This document shows positions 14,905 to 23,618 of a stretch of 24,224 bases of DNA, one piece after another (position 1 is the stretch's first letter; every line of letters starts with the position of its first letter). The stretch comes from JAAAPF01 sp046541805. GTDB taxonomy: Bacteria > Pseudomonadota > Alphaproteobacteria > Geminicoccales > Geminicoccaceae. Location of the stretch: NCBI GenBank assembly GCA_046541805.1, contig JBKHCM010000041.1:1-24224 (forward strand), read 5' to 3'. The notes beneath the pieces are model-generated. The model worked only from the letters and a program-made list of their open reading frames with translations. It did not search any database and was not told the DNA's origin. The position numbers were made by a program, and so were the translations under genes.

Positions 14905-15417
14905 ATGACCAGCTACGACGAGCACGACGGGCAGCACAAAACCCTCCACATGACCGTCCTGGCCACGCCCGACATGGCCAACTTCTCCGGCCACGTGCAC
15001 GGTGGTGTGCTGCTGCGCCTGCTCGATCAGGTCGCCTACGCCTGCGCCTCACGCTACGCCCACGCCTACGCCGTGACGATGTCGGTCGATCAGGTCGTCT
15101 TCCGCGAGCCGGTCAACGTCGGCGAGCTGCTGATGTTCGACGCCTGCGTCAACTACACCGGGCGGACCTCGATGGAGGTGGGCGTCCGCGTCATCGCCGA
15201 GACCGTGATCCGCGGCAGCAGCCGCCACGTCATGACCTGCTACTTCTCGATGGTCGCCGTCGACGACGACCGCAAACCGGTGCCGGTGCCGCAGGTGCAG
15301 ATCCGCGACGAGACCGAGCGCCGCCGCTACAACGCTGCCGTCATGCGCCGCGACTTCAGAAAGGAGATCGAGCAGCGCGCCCTCGAGATCCGCCAGAACC
15401 CCAATCGCAACGACTGA
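14905..15417 (+). CDS. Acyl-CoA thioesterase, hotdog fold
   Basis: The 170-residue protein is a single hotdog domain of the acyl-CoA hydrolase (YciA/ACOT-like) type, which cleaves acyl-CoA to free acid and CoA in the cytoplasm. The active-site segment NFSGHVHGGVLLRLLDQVAY (about 31-50) carries the H-x-GG turn and the following helix with an acidic residue. VDQVVFREPVNVGELLMFDA and TSMEVGVRVIAE supply the beta sheet, and the C-terminus is a charged helical extension. ATG 14905 is preceded by GAAGGG at 14891-14896 with an 8-base spacer. Its chain-length preference cannot be read. It stands between two pseudogenes with no clear operon partner. Third-position G/C is strong and the gene looks intact. 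Confidence 0.88.
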   Translation: MTSYDEHDGQHKTLHMTVLATPDMANFSGHVHGGVLLRLLDQVAYACASRYAHAYAVTMSVDQVVFREPVNVGELLMFDACVNYTGRTSMEVGVRVIAETVIRGSSRHVMTCYFSMVAVDDDRKPVPVPQVQIRDETERRRYNAAVMRRDFRKEIEQRALEIRQNPNRND

Positions 15418-15554
15418 CCGGATCTGCAAAGCCGACAGCCGGCCTCCCGCTTCACACCCGATGCTACGCGAGCGCGCAGGGCGGCTCACAGGAGTAGCTT
15501 GGGCGACGTATAAGCGTCATCTAATTTACGGAATGGCGATGTGCTCGGCGCTGA

Positions 15555-16050
15555 CTTGGGATCGCGCTTACCCGAACGGACATCGCCACGAGCTGCGACG
15601 ACACCAAGGATGCCTATGGCGGCGTCTCCATCGCGACCCCTTGGCTCTTGGCCGCCGTGGTCATCGCGCTGCCGGCCAGCGGGCTGATCGCGGCCGAGTG
15701 GCTCGACGACACCGCCAACAAGGCGGTGATCGTGCCGCACAAGGCCGCGGGCGTGGCGGGTCTCGCGGTTGTCGCGGTGATCGGGCTGTGGCGCCGCACC
15801 CGGCGCGAGCGGCTGGGCGCGGTCCCGGGCACACCGCCCATGGAGCCCCTCGCCCGCAACGCCATGCACGGGTTTTTTGGTCCTCGCCACCGTGGCGATG
15901 CCGGTCTCGGGCATCGTGATGGCCGTCTTCAAGGGCAAGGCCATCGACGTCTTCAACCTCGTCGTCATCCCCGCCCCGGCCAAGGCCCCCTGGCTCGCCG
16001 GCCTCGCGCACGACGCCACCTTCGCCCGCATGGTCGGCAAGGGCGCCTGA
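15555..16050 (+). pseudogene. Cytochrome b561 pseudogene
   Basis: The reading follows the cytochrome b561 family, a four-helix inner-membrane dihaem protein. KDAYGGVSIATPWLLAAVVI holds the first helix, but the usual haem histidine (LHW) reads TPW. PHKAAGVAGLAVVAVIGLWR keeps the HK motif of helix 2. MHG at 15864-15872 begins helix 3 and is followed by a run of six T at 15873-15878. In frame the sequence is then lost, but a one-base shift restores LVLATVAMPVSGIVMAVFKG and IDVFNLVVIPAPAK. The end, WLAGLAHDATFARMVGKGA, looks like the family's LAHE joined straight to its last residues (KDATLxRMxGK), so helix 4 and its histidines are deleted. No start codon is found upstream of KDAYGG in frame; a stop lies at 15552-15554. 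Two missing ligands plus the frameshift make function very unlikely. Confidence 0.8.
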
Positions 16051-16063
16051 GGCGGCCGACGGC

Positions 16064-17119
16064 TCAGCCCGGCGGCGGCGCGAGCGCGTCGTCGAGCGGC
16101 TCGATCCATGCCCCTTGCGGGTCGGCGCGCGCCACCAGCGTGGGGCGCCCGCCGGGGTAGGTCGTCAGCTCCAACCGGGCGCCGCCCGGCGCCCACTCCA
16201 GCCCGACGCGGAAGATCGGCCGGGTTCGCGCCGCCTCGCCGAGCCCCTGGTCGAACTGCGCCCGCATGGCGTCGGAGAACCGGTTCACCGTGAAGGCGTG
16301 GACGACGACCGCCGGCAGCCGGCCGGGCAGCGCCTCGAGCCCGCCGGGCACGAAGCTGAGCGCGTCGGCGGCAAGGACCGCCACCCCGAGTTCGCGCGCC
16401 ACGACCGTGGCGGCATCGAAGGCCGCCGCGCGCTCGACGTGTTCGGGCCAGATCAGCGCGCGCAGCCAAGCCACTTCCTGCGGATCGGCGAGGTTCACCG
16501 GCTCGACGTCGATCCCGATCCGCTCGGCGACAGTGAAGGGCGCCAACGGGTCCGGCGGGCGCGGCGCGCGCCATTCGCTCGCGAGTTCGAGCGGTGCTTG
16601 CTGCGGCCCGAAGCGGTGTGGGCCGTAGCGATAGGCGAGCCGGTCCCACGCCAGCAAGAGGCCCGCGCTCGCCCCGATCTCGACCAGATGCGCGCTCGGC
16701 GGGCGCCCGCCCTCGATCAGCCGGCGGGCGACGACGACGAAGGCCGGGCGCAGGATGGCGCAGCGCCGCACCTCGTTGGTGGCGACCCGCCGGGTGCGGA
16801 CGAGTTCGGCGATCGCCTCGCGTTCCGCCGGCCAGAAAGTGTCGAAGGCGGCCGCGAGCGCCGCGTCCGGGGGGCGGCTGCCGCCGAGGGTCGGGAAATA
16901 GGCGGCGAGCGCAGCCTCGGGGCGCTCCATCAGCCGGCGCTGCACGGCCGCGAGCAGGACGTTGGCCGGCGGCTGGCCCGAGCGCCGCTCCTGCAGGACG
17001 CGCAGCAGCGCCTCCCGCTCCGCGCACAGCGGGGCGAGGCGGCGGTAGAGCGGCGACGTCGTCGCCTCCACCTCGCCGAAATGCCGCAGCCGCTGCGCGA
17101 TCCGCTCGCTCGTCTCCAC
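16064..17119 (-). CDS. DUF2332 domain protein
   Basis: The 351-residue protein matches DUF2332 over its whole length, a family of unknown function found in actinobacteria and proteobacteria. Family landmarks are the N-terminal FGEVEATTSPLYRRLAPLCA, then PPANVLLAAVQRRLM, AAYFPTLGG, TNEVRRCAILRPAF and the central VEIGASAGLLLAWDRLAYRYG. The central segment resembles the glycine-rich loop of Rossmann-type methyltransferases, which suggests but does not prove SAM binding. Towards the C-terminus VVVHAFTVNRFSDAMR follows. I prefer GTG 17119, with GGAG and a 9-base spacer, over the TTG at 17179, whose extra 20 residues look disordered. It is divergent from the propeller gene, with 144 bases between them. 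Confidence 0.88.
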   Translation of the reverse strand: METSERIAQRLRHFGEVEATTSPLYRRLAPLCAEREALLRVLQERRSGQPPANVLLAAVQRRLMERPEAALAAYFPTLGGSRPPDAALAAAFDTFWPAEREAIAELVRTRRVATNEVRRCAILRPAFVVVARRLIEGGRPPSAHLVEIGASAGLLLAWDRLAYRYGPHRFGPQQAPLELASEWRAPRPPDPLAPFTVAERIGIDVEPVNLADPQEVAWLRALIWPEHVERAAAFDAATVVARELGVAVLAADALSFVPGGLEALPGRLPAVVVHAFTVNRFSDAMRAQFDQGLGEAARTRPIFRVGLEWAPGGARLELTTYPGGRPTLVARADPQGAWIEPLDDALAPPPG

Positions 17120-17263
17120 GTCGTCGGGCTCCGCCTCGCTGCTCGGCGCGTTGTCGCGCGCAGGGCGACGGCCGCACAAGGGCCCGCGGCAGGGCGCGCG
17201 GTTGTCGAGACGCCCGCGCTATGGGACGCTCTGTTCCAACCTAGGGGTACACGGAGTATCGCC

Positions 17264-18463
17264 ATGGTTTCTCGCCTCGCCGCCGCGCTGCTTGTGAGCC
17301 TCCTGCCGGCGGTACCGGTCGCCGAGGCGCGACCGGTCCCGCAAGTGCCGTCGCCCGAAGCCGCCGAGCTTGCCACTTGGTCGCGCACCTTCGGCGGGTC
17401 GCACGAGGACAAGCTCTATGCGTTGGCGCCTATGGCCGACGGCGGCGCGGTCGCCGTCGGATCGACGCGCCCTCAGGGGTTCACCCGCTTCGACGGCTGG
17501 GTCGTGCGCGTCGATCGCGCCGGCCGCCCGCTCTGGCAGCGCCGCGACGGGGGTCGCGACACCGAGCAATTCTACGGCGTCGCCGCGGCACCCGACGGCG
17601 GCGCCTTCGTCGCCGGCCACACCCGCTCCACGGGCGTCGGCGAGAGCGACCTGTGGATCCAGCGGCTGGACGCTCGCGGCACTCGAGTCTGGCAGCGGAC
17701 CATCGGCGGGCCGGCCAACGACCGCGCCCGCGCGCTCGCGGCCGATGGCCGCGGCGGCGTCGTCGCCGCCGGCTTTTCGGCCTCGGAGGGCGCGGGTGGG
17801 CGCGACATCTACGCGGTCGCGCTCGACGGCGACGGCGACGTGCGCTGGGAGCGCCGCTTCGGCGGGCCCGACCACGACATGGCCTACGCGGTCGACGCCG
17901 ACGGCGAGGGCCGCGCCGTCGTCGCCGGCTACGTCCTCGATGGACCGCCGAGCGCCCGCGACTTCGACTGGCGCGTCATCGCCCTCGACCGCGACGGTGA
18001 GGTCCGCTGGGACGCTCGGCTCGACCGCACCCGCTTCGATCTCGCCACCGCGGTCGCGGTGACCGACGACGGCGGCGCCATCGTCGCCGGGACGTCGCGC
18101 CAGGACGAGCGCAACGTTCGGGTCGCGCGCTTCGACCCCGACGGCGACGTGGACTGGGAGCGCGTGCTCGGCGGCGACGGCCGCGACACCATCTGGGGCA
18201 TCGCGGCGACGCCCGCCGGCCCGGTGCTCGCCGGCTCCACGGGCTCGAGCGGTTCCGGTAGCCAGGATCTCTGGGTGGTCGGCCTCGATGCCGGCGGCGC
18301 GACGCGCTTCGAGCGCACCCACGGCGGCGTCCTCTGGGACCGCGGCACCGGGATCCAGCCGGCGCGCGACGGCGGCTTGTGGGTCGCGGGCTACACCACC
18401 AGCATGGGCGCCGGCTTCGAGGACGGCTGGATCTTGAAGCTGGATGCCGAGGGGCGGCGCTGA
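17264..18463 (+). CDS. Secreted seven-repeat beta-propeller protein
   Basis: The 399-residue protein begins with a signal peptide (MVSRLAAALLVSLLPAVPVAEA, cut here in two: MVSRLAAALLVSL and LPAVPVAEA), with a likely signal peptidase I site after AEA; no lipobox cysteine is present. The rest consists of seven tandem repeats of about 50 residues with the pattern W-x-R-x-[FL]-G-G ... D ... A ... DGG ... VAG ... S-G ... D-x-W-[VI] ... LD-x-G. Examples are WSRTFGGSHEDKLYALAP, WQRTIGGPANDRARALAA and WERVLGGDGRDTIWGIAA. Each repeat fits one four-stranded blade, so a single seven-bladed propeller fills the mature protein. ATG 17264 has GGAG at 17253-17256 with a 7-base spacer. Extracytoplasmic location is well supported. 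The ligand or partner is unknown; no enzymatic residues stand out. Confidence 0.85.
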   Translation: MVSRLAAALLVSLLPAVPVAEARPVPQVPSPEAAELATWSRTFGGSHEDKLYALAPMADGGAVAVGSTRPQGFTRFDGWVVRVDRAGRPLWQRRDGGRDTEQFYGVAAAPDGGAFVAGHTRSTGVGESDLWIQRLDARGTRVWQRTIGGPANDRARALAADGRGGVVAAGFSASEGAGGRDIYAVALDGDGDVRWERRFGGPDHDMAYAVDADGEGRAVVAGYVLDGPPSARDFDWRVIALDRDGEVRWDARLDRTRFDLATAVAVTDDGGAIVAGTSRQDERNVRVARFDPDGDVDWERVLGGDGRDTIWGIAATPAGPVLAGSTGSSGSGSQDLWVVGLDAGGATRFERTHGGVLWDRGTGIQPARDGGLWVAGYTTSMGAGFEDGWILKLDAEGRR

Positions 18464-18846
18464 GGGCGTTCACCCGCACCTGGCGGGCGCCGAGGCTCGA
18501 GGCGATGAGAGCCCGGCGGAGGCGCGCGTCGACGCCCTCGGCGCCAAGGGGCTCGAGCAGGTCCTCTTCACCCTGCCGCCACGCCGGCGTCAAGCTGCCG
18601 ATCGCGGCCATCAACTTCCGCGACCTGCCGGGCTCTTGTCTCAGCACCAGCGCGCCGGCGATGGATCTGAGCGAGAAGGTCGGCTGCGCGTACCGGCCGC
18701 TCTCCGGCACCGTTGAGGGCCTCGGCTGAGGGCGCGCGCTCGGCCGATCGAGCGACGCGCCCCACCTCCGGCCGGGGTCGCTCGCCGGGCCGCCTCGACG
18801 CGCCGCGCGGTCCCGTCTATCCCCTTGGCGAACGGGGGAGCGTGGC
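18464..18846. other. Gap of about 380 bases; possible gene debris
   Basis: Two adjoining frames look partly protein-like: EARVDALGAKGLEQVLFTLP (about 18516-18575), then in another frame GVKLPIAAINFRDLPGSCLS and DLSEKVGCAYRPLSGTVEGL, ending at TGA 18727-18729. This could be one small gene with a frame change near 18580, but I recognise no family and see no start signal. The last ~100 bases lead into the oplA ribosome-binding site. Confidence 0.3.
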
Positions 18847-21800
18847 ATGGCCGGCTGGCAGTTTTGGATCGACCGCGGCGGGACCTTCACCGACATCGTC
18901 GCGAAGGACCCCGAAGGCGGGCTCACCGTCAAGAAGCTACTCTCGGAAAACCCCGAGCACTACGACGACGCCGCCATCGAGGGCATCCGCCGCGTGCTCG
19001 AGGTGCCCGCGGGTGCGCCGCTGCCCGCCGAGCGGATCGACGCCATCAAAATGGGCACCACCGTCGCCACCAACGCGCTCTTGGAGCACAAGGGCGAGCC
19101 GACGGTGCTGGCGATCACCGCCGGCCTCGGCGATCAGCTGCGCATCGCCTATCAGGACCGCCCCGAGCTCTTCGCCCGCCACATCGTCCTGCCCCAACCG
19201 CTCTACGGTGAGGTGATCGAGATCGACGAGCGCGTGGCCGCCGACGGCACCGTCACCCGCGCCCTCGACGAGGCCGCCGCCCGCGCCGCCTTCGAGGCGG
19301 CCTTCGCGCGCGGCTGGCGCGCCATCGCCATCGTCTTGATGCACGCCTATCGCGCGCGCGACCACGAGCGCCGCCTCGGCGCGATCGCGCGGGAGGTGGG
19401 CTTCACCCAGGTGACGCTCAGCCACGAGGCGTCGCCCTTGATGAAGATCGTCGGCCGCGGCGACACCGCCGTCGTCGACGCCTATCTTTCACCGATCCTC
19501 AGACGCTATGTCGAGCAGGTCGCCGCCGCCACCGGCGACGTCCGCTTGATGTTCATGCAGTCCAGCGGCGGGCTCGTCGATGCCTTTCGCTTCCAGGGCA
19601 AGGACGCGATCCTCTCCGGCCCCGCCGGCGGCGTCGTCGGTGCGGTGAAGACGGCGGCGCTCGCCGGCTTTTCGAAGATCATCGGCTTCGACATGGGTGG
19701 AACGTCCACCGACGTCACCCACTACGCCGGCGAGCTGGAGCGCCGCTTCGAGACCGTGGTCGCCGGAGCCCGCATCAAGGCGCCGATGATGGCGATCCAC
19801 ACCGTCGCCGCCGGCGGCGGCTCGATCCTCAGCTTCGAGCGCGGCAAGTTCCGCGTCGGCCCCGAGAGCGCCGGCGCCGATCCGGGCCCCGCCTGCTACC
19901 GTCGCGGCGGGCCCCTGGCCGTCACCGACGCCAACCTCGTCACCGGCAAGCTGCAGGCCGACTTCTTCCCGCCGGTCTTCGGTCCCCACGCCGACGAACC
20001 GCTGGACGCGCGGGCGGCGCGCGCCAAGTTCGAGCAGCTCGCGGGCGAGATCGAGGCCGAGACCGGCACCCGCTACAGCGTCGAGGAGCTCGCCCACGGT
20101 GCCTTGATGATCGCCACCGACAACATGGCGAACGCCATCAAGGAGATTTCGATCCAAAAGGGCTACGACGTCCAGGGCTACACGCTGGCCTGCTTCGGCG
20201 GCGCCGGCGGCCAGCACGCCTGCGCGGTGGCCGACGCGCTCGGCATGGCCCGCGTCCTGATCCACCCCTTGGCGTCGGTGCTCTCGGCCTACGGCATCGG
20301 CCTCGCCGACCTGCGCGTCCTCGAGCAGCGCTCGATCGAACGCCGGCTCGCCGACGACACCGTGCGCGAGATGGCCAAGACCAGCGCCGAGCTCGACCGC
20401 GCCGCGCGCGCCAAGCTCGATGCCCAGGGCGTCGAGGCCGCGCGCATCCGCACCGAGACGCGGGTGCATCTGCGCTACGCCGGCACGGTGACGGCCCTCG
20501 ACGTCGCCTTCGCGACGGCGGCGAGCATGCGCGCCGCCTTCGAGGACGAGCATCGCCGCCGCTTCGGCTTCGCCTTTCACGACCGCGAGATCGTCGTCGA
20601 GCAGCTCGACGTCGAGGGCATCGGTGCCGTCGAGGAGATCGACGAGCCGGAGCAGGCGCTGATCCCCACCCTCGCCGACGCCCAGGCCAAGCCCCTGCGC
20701 GAGGTGGCGCTCTTCACCGCGGCGGCCCCGCACCGCCCGGCCGAGCGCTGGACCGCGCCGGTCTACGAGCGCCGCCACCTCACCCCCGGCGACCGCATCG
20801 AGGGCCCCGCCATCATCGCCGGCGAGACCACCACCGTCGTCGTCGAGCCCGAATGGCACGCGTCGATCAGTGGCCGCGACCACCTCATCCTCGAGCGCCG
20901 CACCCCGGCCGCCCGCTTCGCCGCCGTCGGCACCGAATGCGACCCGTTGATGCTCGAAGTCTTCAACAACCTCTTCATGACCATCGCCGAGCAGATGGGC
21001 ACGACGCTCAAGAACACCGCCTTCTCGGTGAACGTGAAGGAGCGCCTCGACTTCTCCTGCGCGGTGTTCGAGCCCACGGGCGCCCTCGTCGCCAACGCGC
21101 CGCACATGCCGGTGCATCTGGGCTCGATGAGCGAGAGCGTGCGCGCCGTCCTGCGCGCCCGCGGCGACACGCTCGCGCCCGGCGACGCCATCGCCTTGAA
21201 CAACCCCTACAACGGTGGCACGCATCTGCCCGACGTGACCGTCATCATGCCGGTCTTCGACCGGACCGGTCAGCTCATCTTCCTCACCGGGGCGCGGGCG
21301 CACCACGCCGACATCGGCGGCACCACGCCGGGCTCGATGCCCGCCGACAGCCGGCACATCGACGAGGAGGGCGTCCTCTTCGACGACTTCACGCTGATGG
21401 CGAAGGGCGAGCTCCGGGAGCGCGCACTCCGCGAGCTCCTGGCCTCGGGGCCGTACCCGGCGCGCAACCCCGACCAGAACGTCGCCGACCTGCAGGCCCA
21501 GATCGCCGCCTGCCACAAGGGCGCGGCCGCCATCCTCGACATGGTCGAGCAGTTCGGCCTCGACGTCGTCCAGGCCTATATGCGCCACGTCCAGGACAAC
21601 GCCGCCGAGCAGGTCCGCCGCGTCCTCGACCGTCTCGGCGACGGCGAATTCACCTATGCGAACGACCTGGGCCACGAGATCCAGGTGAAGGTGACCGTCG
21701 ACCGCGAGCGACGCCGTGCCCAGATCGATTTCACCGGCACGTCACCGCAGCAGGAAAACAACTTCAACTGCCCGGCTGCGGTCTGCCGCGCCGCGGTGCT

Positions 21801-22470
21801 CTACGTCTTCCGCACGCTCGTCGAGGCCGACATCCCCTTGAACGAGGGCTGCCTCGAGCCCCTGGACCTCGTCATCCCCGAGGGCTCGTTGATCCACTGC
21901 CGCTGGCCCGCCGCCTGCTGTGCCGGCAACGTCGAGACCTCGCAGTGGATCACCGACACGCTCATGGGGGCCTTGGGCGTGATGGCGGCGGCGCAGGGCA
22001 CGATGAACAACACCACCTACGGCAACGCCCGCCATCAGAACTACGAGACGATCTGCGGCGGCTCGGGCGCAGGGCCCGACTTCGACGGCACCGACGCCGT
22101 CCACACCCATATGACCAACTCCCGGCTCACCGACCCCGAACTCCTCGAGCATCGCTTTCCCGTCACGCTGGCCTATCACCGCATCAGCCGCGGCTCCGGC
22201 GGGCGCGGCCGGCACAAGGGCGGCGACGGCACCATCCGCAAGCTCGTCTTCCACGAGGCCATGGACGTGATCGTGCTCGCCAACCACCGCGAGGTGGCGC
22301 CCTTCGGGCTGGCGGGCGGCGAGCCGGGGGCGGTCGGGCGGCAGTGGATCGAGCGCAAGGACGGCACCGTGGAGCCCATGGGCGGGCGCGACAAGCGCGG
22401 CGTCGAGCCCGGCGACGCGCTGGTCGTGCAGACGCCGGCGGGCGGCGGGTACGGCGCGGCCGACGACTGA
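18847..22470 (+). CDS. oplA: 5-oxoprolinase, fused HyuA/HyuB type
   Basis: The enzyme opens 5-oxo-L-proline (pyroglutamate) to L-glutamate with ATP in the cytoplasm. The 1207-residue single chain has the eukaryotic-like fused layout. The HyuA half (about 1-690) starts with FWIDRGGTFTDIVAKDPEGG and has KMGTTVATNALLEHKGE, SGPAGGVVGAVKTAAL, GFDMGGTSTDVTHYAGE, NTVAAGGGSILSFE, GPESAGADPGPACYRRGGP and ACFGGAGGQHACAVADALG. The HyuB half (about 700-1200) has MTIAEQMGTTLKNTAFSVNV, KERLDFSCAVFEPTG, HADIGGTTPGSMPADS, and GSGGRGRHKGGDGTIRKLVF, ending TPAGGGYG. These follow mammalian OPLAH closely, rather than hydantoinases or acetone carboxylases. ATG 18847 has GGGGGAG at 18834-18840 with a 6-base spacer. 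It stands alone, so its role is probably pyroglutamate salvage. A long antisense frame is only a GC shadow. Confidence 0.95.
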   Translation: MAGWQFWIDRGGTFTDIVAKDPEGGLTVKKLLSENPEHYDDAAIEGIRRVLEVPAGAPLPAERIDAIKMGTTVATNALLEHKGEPTVLAITAGLGDQLRIAYQDRPELFARHIVLPQPLYGEVIEIDERVAADGTVTRALDEAAARAAFEAAFARGWRAIAIVLMHAYRARDHERRLGAIAREVGFTQVTLSHEASPLMKIVGRGDTAVVDAYLSPILRRYVEQVAAATGDVRLMFMQSSGGLVDAFRFQGKDAILSGPAGGVVGAVKTAALAGFSKIIGFDMGGTSTDVTHYAGELERRFETVVAGARIKAPMMAIHTVAAGGGSILSFERGKFRVGPESAGADPGPACYRRGGPLAVTDANLVTGKLQADFFPPVFGPHADEPLDARAARAKFEQLAGEIEAETGTRYSVEELAHGALMIATDNMANAIKEISIQKGYDVQGYTLACFGGAGGQHACAVADALGMARVLIHPLASVLSAYGIGLADLRVLEQRSIERRLADDTVREMAKTSAELDRAARAKLDAQGVEAARIRTETRVHLRYAGTVTALDVAFATAASMRAAFEDEHRRRFGFAFHDREIVVEQLDVEGIGAVEEIDEPEQALIPTLADAQAKPLREVALFTAAAPHRPAERWTAPVYERRHLTPGDRIEGPAIIAGETTTVVVEPEWHASISGRDHLILERRTPAARFAAVGTECDPLMLEVFNNLFMTIAEQMGTTLKNTAFSVNVKERLDFSCAVFEPTGALVANAPHMPVHLGSMSESVRAVLRARGDTLAPGDAIALNNPYNGGTHLPDVTVIMPVFDRTGQLIFLTGARAHHADIGGTTPGSMPADSRHIDEEGVLFDDFTLMAKGELRERALRELLASGPYPARNPDQNVADLQAQIAACHKGAAAILDMVEQFGLDVVQAYMRHVQDNAAEQVRRVLDRLGDGEFTYANDLGHEIQVKVTVDRERRRAQIDFTGTSPQQENNFNCPAAVCRAAVLYVFRTLVEADIPLNEGCLEPLDLVIPEGSLIHCRWPAACCAGNVETSQWITDTLMGALGVMAAAQGTMNNTTYGNARHQNYETICGGSGAGPDFDGTDAVHTHMTNSRLTDPELLEHRFPVTLAYHRISRGSGGRGRHKGGDGTIRKLVFHEAMDVIVLANHREVAPFGLAGGEPGAVGRQWIERKDGTVEPMGGRDKRGVEPGDALVVQTPAGGGYGAADD

Positions 22471-22859
22471 ACGCCGCCCGCCAACGCCCCGATGGCGCAG
22501 AGGGTAACCGACGGCGGTGCCGCCGCGCGCGGCGTCCTCGTTGTCGTTCATCGTTGCGTCGGTTCTCCCTTTCCCTCCACGGCAACGCCGAAACCCGAAG
22601 TTTTACGCCATGCGTCCTCCGGTGCAATGCCGCCAACTGGGAAATGAGCTACATTTGATAGTCGCAGATGTTATTCGCGCGAAGTGCCCGAGCGCATTGC
22701 CCGCAGTCGTACCATCTTGCTGTGCTGCCAATTTTTTGATATATATTTTGAAGATGTAAAACCAGCGGTCCACGGACGTGAGATTTCATCTCGTTCAGCG
22801 GCACTGGAGTCGTTCGCCTTCTTGGGCCGGTCCGTCGAGCCGAACTGGGGATATCGGCC
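22471..22859. other. Intergenic region with an AT-rich patch upstream of the broken Crp/Fnr gene
   Basis: From about 22590 the base composition falls well below the rest of the window, and it is lowest at 22730-22760 (TTTTTTGATATATATTTTGA). This is the likely promoter zone of the regulator at 22860. TTGAT at 22736-22740 equals one half of an FNR/CRP-type site, but the second half (ATCAA) is not present at the right spacing. No gene longer than 80 codons is credible here. The low GC could also mark inserted DNA, given the IS remnant nearby. Confidence 0.45.
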
Positions 22860-23618
22860 ATGAGGGTATTCGGTTCCCTTCCTCCGCAGGCCATGCCGCT
22901 CTGGCTGGCGCGGCAGCCGGCATCGATCCGCGACGGGCTTTTGAGCGCGGTCTTCTGGCACGACGTCGGGCCGGGCGACGAGCTGGTTCCGCCCGTCGTC
23001 CAGGACACCGGCATCGCGGGCGTCGTCGACGGCGTCGTCGCCCTGCGCCTGCACCGCGACGGCACGGGCGGGCGTCTCGTCGATCTGCGCGGCGGCGGCT
23101 AATGGTTCGGCCGCGCCGGGGCGGTGCGCGCCACCCCGGACGCGATGAGCGTCACGACCCACCGGCGCACCACGCTGGTGGTGCTCACCGCCGAGCGCGT
23201 GCGCGCGTTGATCGCACAGGATGCGGGCTATCTGCTCGGCTTCGCCGGCCTGGTCTCGGCCCATGCTCGCGTGCTCACCGAGCAGCTCGACATCGCCGCC
23301 ACGCGCGATGCGGACGTTCGCGTCGCCCGCAAGATCGCCGCCCGCGTCGGCGCGCACACCGGCGCCCAGCTCGCCGCGACCCAGTGGGAGCTGGCGGAGA
23401 TGACCAACAGCTCGCGCAACACCGTGAACCGCTCGTTGGGCGCGCTGGAGCGGGCTGGGGCGCTCAAATCGGGCTACGGCCAAATCGTCGTCACCGATGG
23501 CGCGCGCCTCGCCCGGATCGCCGGCTACGGCACACCGAAGAGCGGCGCCGCGCCCGACCGCCCGGAGTGCACCGCCGGCGAGCCCAAGGCGAGCGAGGCC
23601 GAGGCCATCGGGCGTTAG
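22860..23618 (+). pseudogene. Crp/Fnr-family regulator interrupted by one in-frame TAA
   Basis: One continuous frame of 253 codons reads as a Crp/Fnr regulator with a single stop, TAA at 23100-23102. Before it lies the N-terminal half of the sensor domain (MPLWLARQPASIRDGLLSAV, VVDGVVALRLHRDGTGG, RLVDLRGGG). Directly after it come WFGRAGAV, the dimerisation helix (GYLLGFAGLVSAHARVLTEQ) and a typical winged helix (TQWELAEMTNSSRNTVNRSL followed by GALERAGALKSGYGQIVV). The stop falls where relatives read GPG-[YD]-WFG, so a TAC-to-TAA change explains it. No residue glycine pattern for haem or cysteine Fe-S ligands is seen. A GTG at 23124 could restart translation of the DNA-binding half. It may be recently inactivated, or a sequencing error; either way the family is clear. 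Confidence 0.85.

Noticed and set aside
15486..17177. 563-codon minus-strand frame over the cytochrome b561 remnant and DUF2332 gene
   Set aside because: The DUF2332 frame has clear family motifs; this one is its arginine-rich +1 shadow.
19489..21675. 728-codon open frame antisense to oplA
   Set aside because: It mirrors the strongly GC-biased codons of oplA; the residues are low-complexity Gly/Ala/Asp/Val/Arg with no family motif.
22488..22570. tRNA-like start (GCCCCGATGGCGCAGAGGG)
   Set aside because: No matching acceptor 3' strand, anticodon stem or T-loop can be folded from the following 80 bases.
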